A stretch of DNA of 9,383 nucleotides from an uncultured Saprospiraceae bacterium. Lineage in GTDB: Bacteria; Bacteroidota; Bacteroidia; Chitinophagales; Saprospiraceae. Location of the stretch: the NCBI GenBank assembly GCA_937921525.1, contig CAKZUM010000245.1, positions 1-9,383 on the forward strand, given 5' to 3'. The position numbers and the translations under genes were made by a program. This document shows positions 1 to 6,183 of the stretch, piece by piece. Below the pieces are notes generated by a model. It had not been told where the DNA came from, ran no database searches, and was given only the letters and a program-made list of their open reading frames with translations. Each line of letters begins with the position of its first letter. Within the stretch, counting starts at the first letter, position 1.

Positions 1-1418
1 TAATTATTGTAGGAGATATTTCTGCAGCAGAAGCTAAACCATTAGCAGAAAAATATTTTGGCGGCTGGGGCAAAGGTACAGTAACCAAGAAAGAATATGC
101 AATGCCTCAAGCACCTGCTAAAACGCAAGTGGACTTTGTAAGTAAGTCTGGTGCAGTACAGTCGGTTATCAATGTAACCTACCCTGTAGATTTAAAGCCA
201 GGCACGGATGACGTGATTCAAGGACGGGTTTTAAATACGATCATTGGTGGCTATTTTGGCAGTAGATTAATGCAAAATCTAAGAGAAGATAAAGCCTATA
301 CCTATGGCGCTAGATCAAGTCTTTCGTATGATCCGTATGTAGGTGTTTTCAAGGCAACTGCTTCTGTAAGAAATGAGGTAACACAGGGATCAATCAAAGA
401 ATTTCTAAATGAAATGAATAGATTGAGAACGGAAAAAGTTTCAGAAAAGGAACTAACTTCTGTTAAAAATTATATCACAGGTAGCTTTGCTCGATCTTTA
501 GAAGATGGACAGACAGTTGCTCGTTTCGCAAGAAATATTGCTAGATATAATTTACCTGCTGATTACTATGCAACTTATTTAGAGAAGCTAAATGCGGTTA
601 CAGCTGACGACATTATGGCAATGGCTCAGAAGTATTTAAAGCCAGATAATGCGCATATTTTGGTGGTCGGTAATAAAGGCGAAGTAGCGGAGACTTTAAG
701 TGAGTTTGGAGCAATCAATTATTACGATACTTATGGTAATAAATTGATTATGGAAGAAAGTGCTGGTGCTGCCAATATGACTGCGGAAATGGTAGTGGAT
801 AAATATATATCTGCTATTGGTGGAAAAGAAAAGTTAATGGCTGTAAAAGATCTTAGCATGACCATGGGTGCAGAGATGATGGGCCAACCTCTAGAAATGA
901 TCCTAGTACAAAAAGCACCTAATAAAGTAATGACTAAGTTAACGTCTCAAGGCATGACTATCCAAGAAAGTGTATTTGATGGAACAAAAGGCAAGCAAGG
1001 TCAAATGGGTCAATCGGCTATGATGTCTCCAGAAGATATAGCTAGAACTAAAAAGCAAGCAATGCTATTTCCTGAAATGAAGATGAAAGAAATGGGGAGC
1101 ACTGCCAAATTAGTGGGTACGGAACAAGTAGATGGAAAAAATGCTTACGTAGTAGAAGTAACAGATTCAGAAGGACAGAAAGTCACTAATTTCTTTGACG
1201 CCGAAAGCTTCTTGAAAATTAGAGAAATCACTGTTATAGAAGCGGGTGAACAAACTATGACTTTAATCAAAGATATGACAGATTATAAGGAAGTAGATGG
1301 AATAATGTTTCCTTACACTAGCACTACTAGCGGTGCTATGCCTGCTCCATTAGTGATGAAGGTGACAGAAATTAAAGTTAATTCTGGTGTTGCAGATAGT
1401 GCGTTTAGTGTAGAGTAA
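1..1418 (+). CDS. M16 family zinc metallopeptidase fused to a LolA-like C-terminal domain (5' partial)
   Basis: The frame is open from base 3, so the gene begins outside the window; 471 codons are visible, ending at TAA 1416-1418. The first ~255 visible residues are the C-terminal half of an M16 (insulinase/processing-peptidase) unit. The segment LREDKAYTYGARSS (coding bases about 277-318) carries the conserved Arg and Tyr of this half, which sit near the active site in the family. The HxxEH zinc motif lies in the N-terminal half and is not seen here. The last ~215 residues, from about base 765, form a second domain rich in beta-strand pattern (VGTEQVDGKNAYVVEVT, KVTNFFDAESF), resembling outer-membrane lipoprotein-sorting domains that bind lipid or hydrophobic ligands. 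Family knowledge places such proteins in the periplasm; the signal peptide would be upstream. A strong terminator follows at 1534, so this is the end of its transcript. The M16 call is firm; the tail domain is by pattern only. Confidence 0.93.
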   Translation, partial: IIVGDISAAEAKPLAEKYFGGWGKGTVTKKEYAMPQAPAKTQVDFVSKSGAVQSVINVTYPVDLKPGTDDVIQGRVLNTIIGGYFGSRLMQNLREDKAYTYGARSSLSYDPYVGVFKATASVRNEVTQGSIKEFLNEMNRLRTEKVSEKELTSVKNYITGSFARSLEDGQTVARFARNIARYNLPADYYATYLEKLNAVTADDIMAMAQKYLKPDNAHILVVGNKGEVAETLSEFGAINYYDTYGNKLIMEESAGAANMTAEMVVDKYISAIGGKEKLMAVKDLSMTMGAEMMGQPLEMILVQKAPNKVMTKLTSQGMTIQESVFDGTKGKQGQMGQSAMMSPEDIARTKKQAMLFPEMKMKEMGSTAKLVGTEQVDGKNAYVVEVTDSEGQKVTNFFDAESFLKIREITVIEAGEQTMTLIKDMTDYKEVDGIMFPYTSTTSGAMPAPLVMKVTEIKVNSGVADSAFSVE

Positions 1419-1440
1419 TTTTATTTTAGAAGTCAGTTGT

Positions 1441-1510
1441 CAGATCGTCAAACTTCGTTTGACTGTCAGAAGTCCGACCAGCCCGACTGCCATCAGACGG
1501 GCGGGCTTAT
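1441..1510. repeat. GC-rich palindromic stretch
   Basis: This short GC-rich island lies in an AT-rich intergenic region. It holds a small hairpin GTCAAA-cttcg-TTTGAC (1447-1463) and a GCCCG/CGGGC pair (1481-1485 with 1498-1502 or 1502-1506). The phrase CATCAGACGG (1491-1500) recurs at 6715-6724 in another repeat cluster, which suggests a dispersed palindromic family. It is not long enough to be sure. Confidence 0.4.
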
Positions 1511-1533
1511 GACGTAGACGCTATCGTCTTTTG

Positions 1534-1569
1534 AGAGCGGATGATCTTAAATCATCCGCTCTTTTTTTT
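1534..1569 (+). terminator. Rho-independent terminator of the M16 peptidase gene
   Basis: A perfect 11-bp stem GAGCGGATGAT (1535-1545) / ATCATCCGCTC (1551-1561) with a 5-nt loop is followed directly by eight T residues (1562-1569). It is 115 bp past the stop codon at 1418, with the GC-rich palindromic stretch in between. Confidence 0.88.
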
Positions 1570-1578
1570 CTTGCCTAC

Positions 1579-1632
1579 CGTAGCTCAGGCTTCCAGCCTG
1601 AGTTATCTCTCAAGCTAGAAGCTTGAGCTACG
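1579..1632. repeat. Three-stem (cruciform-like) palindromic repeat
   Basis: An outer inverted repeat CGTAGCTCA (1579-1587) / TGAGCTACG (1624-1632) encloses two hairpins. The first is CTCAGGCT-tcc-AGCCTGAG (1584-1602) and the second CTCAAGCT-aga-AGCTTGAG (1609-1627). The two inner hairpins are near-copies with 3-nt loops. The outer arms overlap the bases of the inner stems, so the outer and inner pairings are partly exclusive. The architecture resembles REP/BIME-type intergenic elements. No transposase is nearby. Confidence 0.75.
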
Positions 1633-1691
1633 AGACTTACTTACATTAAACGACAGTTTATGATTTCCACCAATCTACTCTTAGAAAGCCT

Positions 1692-1722
1692 TTTGTCCAG
1701 CAACTTCCTGTTGCTGGACAAA
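1692..1722. repeat. Perfect 13-bp intergenic hairpin
   Basis: TTTGTCCAGCAAC (1692-1704) and GTTGCTGGACAAA (1710-1722) pair perfectly around the 5-nt loop TTCCT. No T-run follows on either strand, so a terminator role is not supported. Apart from this hairpin, nothing is seen between 1633 and 1782. Confidence 0.65.
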
Positions 1723-1782
1723 TTAAAAATCTTAGATCACAAAGAGTATATCTTAGCTTAGTAACGAAGTTGTTTAAATAGA

Positions 1783-1843
1783 AAAAGGGTGTAAAAAGTA
1801 GAGATATTATTATTAAAAATATCTCTGCTCTTTACACCCTTTT
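1783..1843 (-). terminator. Long hairpin terminator downstream of the STAS gene
   Basis: The outer arms AAAAGGGTGTAAA (1783-1795) and TTTACACCCTTTT (1831-1843) are perfect complements. After a 4x4 internal loop, inner arms AGAGATATT (1800-1808) and AATATCTCT (1818-1826) continue the stem. On the minus strand the last arm runs into a T-rich tract, 25 nt after the STAS stop codon. The A- and T-rich edges would also let it act on the plus strand. Confidence 0.7.
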
Positions 1844-1867
1844 CTTTTCTTAGGCTACAACCATTCT

Positions 1868-2221
1868 CTAAACAAACATAGCCTCTTCTTCAAATTCTAA
1901 AACAGTATCATCAGCAGAAGTCATCATCTCAAATACAGATGTTAATTTCGTCACGTCTAATAACCGATACACATAATCAGATACATTCATTAAAAACAAC
2001 TGACCATTTGCTTTCTGAACCCGTGATAATAAAGATAATAAGAAATTGATGCCAACACTATTAATAATTTTTACTTCTGCTAAATCAATTACAAATTGAT
2101 TGATACCATCATTAATACGTTGTTGTAAATCTTTTAGCAAGTTTCTATTTTCCCATTCATCTAGAAGAGAGGTAAAGGATAAAACTTGTAGGTTGGGGGA
2201 GATACCGTAGTGGTCGTTCAT
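1868..2221 (-). CDS. STAS-domain protein (anti-anti-sigma-like)
   Basis: This 117-residue single-domain protein is about the usual length of stand-alone STAS proteins (SpoIIAA/RsbV-like). The core FVIDLAEVKIINSVGINFLL (residues 43-62) matches the strand-then-helix signature of the family. Ser55, in I-N-S-V-G, sits where partner-switching kinases phosphorylate. NGQLFLMNVSDYVYRLLDVT (72-91) corresponds to the usual 'G-x-L-x-L-x-N... V-x-x-L-L-x-x-T' segment. In the family, the unphosphorylated form binds an anti-sigma or other kinase and releases its target. No HPK/RsbW-type kinase or PP2C phosphatase is encoded in the window, so its partner is unknown. It is monocistronic, with its own promoter (2274-2302) and a terminator at 1783-1843. 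The ATG at 2221 is preceded by an A/T-rich leader without a Shine-Dalgarno site. The C-terminus (LEFEEEAMFV) is acidic. Confidence 0.92.
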   Translation of the reverse strand: MNDHYGISPNLQVLSFTSLLDEWENRNLLKDLQQRINDGINQFVIDLAEVKIINSVGINFLLSLLSRVQKANGQLFLMNVSDYVYRLLDVTKLTSVFEMMTSADDTVLEFEEEAMFV

Positions 2222-2273
2222 GGATTATCGGTTTTCTAATTAAAAAATTTTGGATATTCTTGTTGTTCGGTTG

Positions 2274-2302
2274 CAAATATAAAAACCAAAACAAACATAT
2301 CA
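2274..2302 (-). promoter_or_regulatory. Bacteroidota-type promoter of the STAS gene
   Basis: Read on the minus strand, TATATTTG (2281-2274) is an exact match to the phylum's -7 consensus TAnnTTTG. A TTG (2302-2300) lies 18 nt upstream as the -33 element. Transcription would start near 2267, giving a leader of about 45 nt before the ATG at 2221. Confidence 0.7.
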
Positions 2303-2401
2303 AAATTTTTCTACTTTAATTATTCGTGAAAATGGAATTTATTTTAGTAAAGTGTGACAGGGCTTGTTTGAAGTCTAGTTTGGAAGGAAAAATATATGCT
2401 A

Positions 2402-3313
2402 TTACTCTATAGACCATAAAATTATAGAGCGATCATCGCTGCAAGATATTAAACAGTTATTGTGGGTAGACCAATACAAATGATTGACAGAATTCAGATG
2501 CCCGCCATACCTTGTAGTATCTAGTACTTTTAATAATTGAAAAGTTGAGGCATCCCATACCTTAATCGTTTTATCCCGACTAGCTGTTGCGAATAGAGCA
2601 CCGTCTGGATGGTATGCTAAATGATTGATCGTAAACCAGTGAGCAGGTTGTTGGCTAATTTCTTCAAATCCGTTTTCTATGCTTCTTACTCGCAAAAGAG
2701 CATCTCTGCCACCGCTTACTAAGTATTTATTATCAGGACTGTATTGTAGTGTAAAAACGGAGTTATCATGTGCGGCTTCGATTGTGTTTTTTAGGTCTAG
2801 CGTAGTAGCATCCAATAAGTAAATATTCTGATCACTTGCACCCACCGCTAGCTCATTTCTTTCCACCGAATACGCCATACATCGAAGGCTTTTATTGCTC
2901 AAATGTATACTCTCAATTGAACTAGTAGTCTTAATATCCCAGCGAGTTAATAAGCCATTACCTCCTGCCGTAAATACAGACTCCCCTACTCGCTCTATGG
3001 CAAAAACACCATTCTTATGATGCGCAATATTCTTTGTGTTATCTGGTTCATTTAAATTAATCCAATGTAAACCACCCTCCATATTTCCGGCAAGGATCAA
3101 TTCATGTCCATCTATATAGCATAAAGAAAAAATTTGTTGATCTACTTTAGAAATTAGTCGTCCCATATCTGGTGCCTTTAAATCCCATACGACTACCCAG
3201 CCATCCCCTGCACCAGATAAAAACAGATTAGGTTCTTTAAATCCAACTACTTTAAAAATAGATGCGTCATGCCCCGTTAATTGTGCCAATTTTTCGGCCT
3301 TTACTTTTCTCAC
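2402..3313 (-). CDS. WD40-repeat seven-bladed beta-propeller protein
   Basis: The protein has 303 residues and consists almost wholly of seven WD40 units, at about residues 12-45, 56-87, 96-128, 138-169, 179-212, 224-256 and 269-301. The ends of the blades read VVVWDLK, GLHWINL, LLTRWDI, IYLLDAT, LRVRSIE, IKVWDAS and IILWSIE. GH and D dipeptides are preserved best in blades 1, 5, 6 and 7. Seven units make one closed propeller, a protein-binding platform; no catalytic domain, signal peptide or membrane segment is attached, so it is likely cytoplasmic. The start is GTG (3313-3311): its first bases overlap the lysA stop (GTGA), the purine-rich AAAGAGAT lies just upstream, and the next in-frame Met is at residue 50, inside the propeller. 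Translational coupling to lysA is therefore expected. Its partner is unknown. Confidence 0.95.
   Translation of the reverse strand: MRKVKAEKLAQLTGHDASIFKVVGFKEPNLFLSGAGDGWVVVWDLKAPDMGRLISKVDQQIFSLCYIDGHELILAGNMEGGLHWINLNEPDNTKNIAHHKNGVFAIERVGESVFTAGGNGLLTRWDIKTTSSIESIHLSNKSLRCMAYSVERNELAVGASDQNIYLLDATTLDLKNTIEAAHDNSVFTLQYSPDNKYLVSGGRDALLRVRSIENGFEEISQQPAHWFTINHLAYHPDGALFATASRDKTIKVWDASTFQLLKVLDTTRYGGHLNSVNHLYWSTHNNCLISCSDDRSIILWSIE
2405..2429 (-). terminator. Possible weak terminator overlapping the WD40 gene 3' end
   Basis: CTCTATA (2405-2411) and TATAGAG (2423-2429) form a 7-bp stem covering the last codons of the WD40 gene. On the minus strand a short T-rich run (ATATATTTTT, 2390-2399) follows some nucleotides later. 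The stem is AT-rich and short, so this is only tentative. Confidence 0.3.
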
Positions 3314-4560
3314 GCTATCTCTTTTGCAAAGACATCTACCTGTGTCTGTGTTCTTAATAAATCATCCATTGTCTCTCGTTGTCTGACCAAGTAGTCTTTT
3401 CCTTCATAAACCATCGCTTCTGCTGGTCTAAAACGAGAGTTGTAATTGTTCGACATAGAATAGCAATAAGCACCTGCATTATGAATTGCCAAAATATCTC
3501 CTGCTTTTGCAGCCGAAAGCATTCTGTCTGTACCTAAGGTATCTGTCTCACAAATATAACCGACCACAGAATATTCCTCCTTCTTTCCATTTGGGTTGGA
3601 GAGGTTGGTTATTTTATGATACGCATCATAAAACATAGGTCGAATAATATGATTCTGTCCAGAGTCTACTCCTAAAAAAACTTTTGTGGGTGCTGTCTTT
3701 ACCACATTCACAGGAACCAAAAAATAACCAGCCTCACTCACTAGAAATTTACCTGGTTCAAAGTGTAGACTTAGCGTTCTGCCATAAGCTTCACAAAAGC
3801 GATTGAAGCGTTCAGAAAATTTTGCACCGAAGGCTTCAATGTCTGTTTCCTTATCTCCTGCTTGATACGGCACTTTGAAACCTGAGCCAAAATTAAGGTA
3901 AGTCAAGTTTGGAAATTCCATCGCCAGATTCATCAATACTTCTGTCGCTTCCAAAAATGCTTCAATATTATAAATATCAGATCCTGTATGAATATGTAAG
4001 CCTTCTATTGTCAAACCTGTTCGCTTGACGACTTCTAATATCTGTGGACTTTGGGTATGAGAAATTCCAAATTTAGATTCAATATGCCCCACAGAAATTT
4101 TTTCATTCCCCCCTGCCATTACATGTGGATTGATTCTAATACAAAGTGGCGCATCAATATTTCTTCTCCCTAACTCCTCTAATAATGGAATATTGTCTGC
4201 ATTAATATGCACGCCTATTTCGATGGCTTCTTCGATTTCTTGTATAGATACCCCACTTGGCGTAAACAATATTTCTTTTGGTTGATACCCTGCCGCAATA
4301 GCAATTTTCACTTCCTGTATAGATACACAATCTATTCCAGCGCCTAACTGTTTTAAAAATTTTATAACAGATATATTCGTTAATGCTTTACAAGCAAAAT
4401 TTAAGCTTAAATCTGGGACTTGGAAGGCATCTCTTAGGCGTTTATATTGACGCTCGATGATATGGGCATCATATACATATAAAGGCGTTCCGTACTTTTC
4501 GCACAAAGCTAGTGGGTCTACGCCACCGCTTAACTGGTAGTGATTGTTAATAATCTTCAT
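3310..4560 (-). CDS. lysA: Diaminopimelate decarboxylase
   Basis: LysA removes CO2 from meso-diaminopimelate to give L-lysine, the last step of lysine synthesis; it is a cytoplasmic PLP enzyme. The 416 residues match the family length. The N-terminal alanine-racemase-type barrel has the PLP lysine K58 in NFACKALTN, HTGSD (191-195) and the glycine-rich GSGF (225-228). The C-terminal beta domain follows with EPGKF (268-272), DSGQNHIIRPMFYDAYH (299-315), the active-site cysteine C337 in CETDTLG and GAYCYSMSNNYNSRFRPAE (363-381). CETDT replaces the CESGD found in many proteobacterial LysA proteins; I recall this form from Bacteroidota. The ATG at 4560 is well placed. The gene leads a two-gene unit, its TGA overlapping the GTG of the WD40 gene by 4 nt. 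No other lysine genes are nearby. Related PLP decarboxylases (carboxynorspermidine, arginine) fit the motifs less well. Confidence 0.96.
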   Translation of the reverse strand: MKIINNHYQLSGGVDPLALCEKYGTPLYVYDAHIIERQYKRLRDAFQVPDLSLNFACKALTNISVIKFLKQLGAGIDCVSIQEVKIAIAAGYQPKEILFTPSGVSIQEIEEAIEIGVHINADNIPLLEELGRRNIDAPLCIRINPHVMAGGNEKISVGHIESKFGISHTQSPQILEVVKRTGLTIEGLHIHTGSDIYNIEAFLEATEVLMNLAMEFPNLTYLNFGSGFKVPYQAGDKETDIEAFGAKFSERFNRFCEAYGRTLSLHFEPGKFLVSEAGYFLVPVNVVKTAPTKVFLGVDSGQNHIIRPMFYDAYHKITNLSNPNGKKEEYSVVGYICETDTLGTDRMLSAAKAGDILAIHNAGAYCYSMSNNYNSRFRPAEAMVYEGKDYLVRQRETMDDLLRTQTQVDVFAKEIA

Positions 4561-4569
4561 TGATCTAAA

Positions 4570-4581
4570 TTCAACGTTGAA
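4570..4581. promoter_or_regulatory. Perfect 12-bp palindrome just upstream of lysA
   Basis: TTCAACGTTGAA is self-complementary and sits 9 nt upstream of the lysA ATG, inside its leader. It could be an operator half-site pair or a small structure near the ribosome-binding region. Its function is inferred from symmetry and position only. Confidence 0.35.
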
Positions 4582-4697
4582 GTTGTTTTAAAATATATGG
4601 CTCGATTGGTTAGTGGCAAAGCATTCTAATATAGTGCAGTAGAACAATTAAAAATAGTTTCAAGTTCCCTTGTCTATACAATGAATGATTGTAGACA

Positions 4698-4705
4698 CAA
4701 AGATA
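4698..4705 (-). promoter_or_regulatory. Possible -7 element for the lysA-WD40 unit
   Basis: On the minus strand TATCTTTG matches TAnnTTTG exactly, about 140 nt upstream of lysA. No TTG is found at the expected -33 distance, so the match may be fortuitous. Confidence 0.3.
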
Positions 4706-4747
4706 AGTAGCTCCATACCGTAAATAGAAAAATAAAAGAAAGTATTT

Positions 4748-5187
4748 TTATAGTATAAACACCAAAAATCTAAGGAACTGCATCTTTTAAGAAAAGGTAG
4801 TTCCCTTTTAACGAGTACTACCTAGGAGTAAGTCAATTATTATCTGACTAGTTGAGACTTAAAGTTCAAGTAATAAGAAGCCCAACTTTAGTTGATCATA
4901 ATTATTTGATAGAACCAATCAAAAGCATAGCAGACTATTGAGATTAATCGAAAATCGCTCCCCCATAGGGGTTGGGGGTTTATAAGAGTAGGAAACCTTT
5001 CCTTGAAATTACCCCCAACTCCCAAGGGGGAGCGAAATAGGAAAAGTTCAGAAAGTAGGAATAATCTTAGTATCATATAAAGTCTAAATAGTTTTTTGAG
5101 CTATATTATAATATGGTAACTAGTCAGATAACGATTGACTTGCTACTAGGAATGGTTCCGTAATTAATAAACCATTCCTTATAGTAT
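4748..5187. repeat. Nested inverted-repeat element between lysA and the sigma factor gene (MITE-like candidate)
   Basis: A 33-bp inverted repeat, 4821-4853 against 5118-5150, matches at 29 of 33 positions. The stretch TATCTGACTAGTT (4841-4853) is exact. Its midpoint (about 4985) nearly coincides with that of the central hairpin at 4955-5035. Outside the arms each side has a further hairpin: GGAACT...AGTTCC on the left (4774-4806) and GGAATGGTT...AACCATTCC on the right (5149-5178). The 9-mer TTATAGTAT occurs directly repeated at 4748-4756 and 5179-5187 and could be a target-site duplication, though it is AT-rich. No transposase or credible ORF lies inside, so any mobility would be in trans. 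The rest of 4561-5216 holds no gene. Confidence 0.5.
4955..5035. repeat. G/C-tract palindromic repeat
   Basis: TCGCTCCCCC (4955-4964) pairs with GGGGGAGCGA (5026-5035). GTTGGGGGT (4971-4979) pairs with ACCCCCAAC (5011-5019), and the apex carries AGGAAA/TTTCCT (4990-4995, 4998-5003). The runs of C and G contrast with the AT-rich surroundings and resemble dispersed intergenic palindromes. A short frame passes through it on the minus strand but has no protein-like character. Confidence 0.7.
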
Positions 5188-5216
5188 TTTCAACTATTAA
5201 CAGATCATTTAAACCT

Positions 5217-5759
5217 TTGCTTTTGACGGAACAAGCCATCATACAAGGTTGTAAGAAAGACGATCCTAAAGCTCAGAAAGCTTTATATGATCGCTTTGCA
5301 CCAAAAATGTTTGGGGTCTGTAAGCGATATATTAAAGGCAAGGAAGATGCAGAAGATTTATTGATAGAAGGCCTGTTTAAAGCCATTGATAAAATACATA
5401 CTTTTAATGGCGAGGGTAGTTTTGAGGGTTGGATACGTCGTATAGTCGTCAATGAATGTTTAATGTTTTTACGCAAGAAACATCCATTAAAGGTGTCTAT
5501 AGAGGTACATCCTACGGATGCACCCACGCATCAACATATTGTAGCACAATTAGAGGCACAAGATATTTTAAATTTATTAGATCAATTGCCGACAGGGTAT
5601 CGGACGGTATTTAATTTGTATGTAGTAGAAGGCTATAAGCATAGAGAAATTGCAGAGGAATTAGGCATTAGTATCAACACCTCTAAATCTCAACTAATCC
5701 TAGCCAAACGAAAAATGCAGGAATTGCTAAAAACGATCAATTATGAATCGACAAGATAA
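5217..5759 (+). CDS. ECF-family RNA polymerase sigma factor
   Basis: This 180-residue sigma-70 protein has only regions 2 and 4, the hallmark of ECF factors. Region 2 spans about residues 22-88: ALYDRFAPKMFGVCKRY contacts core polymerase, DAEDLLIEGLFKAI is the 2.2-type helix, and FEGWIRRIVVNECLMFLRK binds the -10 region. Region 4 spans about 115-172, with the helix-turn-helix HREIAEELGISINTSKSQLI (142-161) for -35 recognition. The start is non-ATG: TTG at 5217 or TTG at 5223, with no upstream in-frame ATG before the stop at 5136-5138. The resulting N-terminus, (M)LLTEQAIIQGC, matches relatives that begin with LTEQ. Its 3' end overlaps the next gene by 17 nt, pointing to co-translation with an anti-sigma partner. 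Envelope stress or a surface signal is the usual input for such pairs; the actual signal is not shown. Confidence 0.95.
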   Translation: MLLTEQAIIQGCKKDDPKAQKALYDRFAPKMFGVCKRYIKGKEDAEDLLIEGLFKAIDKIHTFNGEGSFEGWIRRIVVNECLMFLRKKHPLKVSIEVHPTDAPTHQHIVAQLEAQDILNLLDQLPTGYRTVFNLYVVEGYKHREIAEELGISINTSKSQLILAKRKMQELLKTINYESTR

Positions 5760-6159
5760 ATTATTTCAAGCTTTTCGAAAGCAACAACATCAGGCGGAAG
5801 AAATGCCTTCCCCACAGTCTTGGGATCAATTGAGGAAGCGTTTAGATAATCGAAAACGCCCATCCCCTACCCGATCAATATATAGATTATTTTCTATGGT
5901 AGCTGCTGTGGTAGGCTTGGCTTTAATCGTAACGGCTGTTGTGAATCTATCTCCTTCAAAAAAGATGGCTCAAAAGACGCAGGAGTTACCCACCTATTCT
6001 AAGGATGTTTTACAAAAAGCTGTTGCTGCACATACTTATCGCACCCAGCATCAACTAGCACTAAAACAAGGTGTTGAAGAGGGAGCGCCGTCCCAATTAA
6101 TTATTAATAAGAAAGCAACTCGACCTATTTTGTTACCTAAAAAGAAAGATACTATTTAG
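5743..6159 (+). CDS. Single-pass membrane protein, probable anti-sigma factor
   Basis: The protein has 138 residues. A charged cytoplasmic N-terminus of about 45 residues includes PSPQSWDQLRKRLDNR (22-37), a P-x-x-x-W-x-x-L-x-x-x-L pattern that I associate with Bacteroidota anti-sigma-like proteins. One hydrophobic span (about 46-69, SIYRLFSMVAAVVGLALIVTAV) follows. The remaining 69 residues are basic and Gln/Lys-rich, would be periplasmic and show no recognised domain. The ATG at 5743 lies inside the sigma gene, 17 nt before its stop, so translation of the two is probably coupled. By position and topology it should hold the sigma factor at the membrane; no ZAS zinc motif (HxxxCxxC) is present. 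The periplasmic part is short, so it may need a partner or be a reduced form. The role is inferred mainly from gene order. Confidence 0.78.
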   Translation: MNRQDKLFQAFRKQQHQAEEMPSPQSWDQLRKRLDNRKRPSPTRSIYRLFSMVAAVVGLALIVTAVVNLSPSKKMAQKTQELPTYSKDVLQKAVAAHTYRTQHQLALKQGVEEGAPSQLIINKKATRPILLPKKKDTI

Positions 6160-6183
6160 AGTAAGTAACGACGAATTACTCTA
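6157..6183. terminator. Hairpin spanning both convergent stop codons
   Basis: TAGAGTAA (6157-6164) and TTACTCTA (6176-6183) form a perfect 8-bp stem with an 11-nt loop. The left arm starts with the TAG of the anti-sigma-like gene and the right arm ends with the stop of the EF-hand gene. No T-run follows on either strand, so it would be an imperfect bidirectional terminator or an RNA 3'-end structure. Confidence 0.4.

Noticed and set aside
4888..5076. 62-residue minus-strand open frame
   Set aside because: It runs through the C/G-tract palindromic repeat (4955-5035), has low-complexity composition, no leader and no recognisable protein character.
4561..5216. tRNA or lysine riboswitch in the long lysA leader
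   Set aside because: No cloverleaf, anticodon arm or conserved L-box core could be recognised; the structure present is explained by palindromic repeats.
5273..5527. 84-residue minus-strand open frame
   Set aside because: It lies entirely inside the sigma factor gene on the opposite strand and has no protein-like pattern; a shadow frame.
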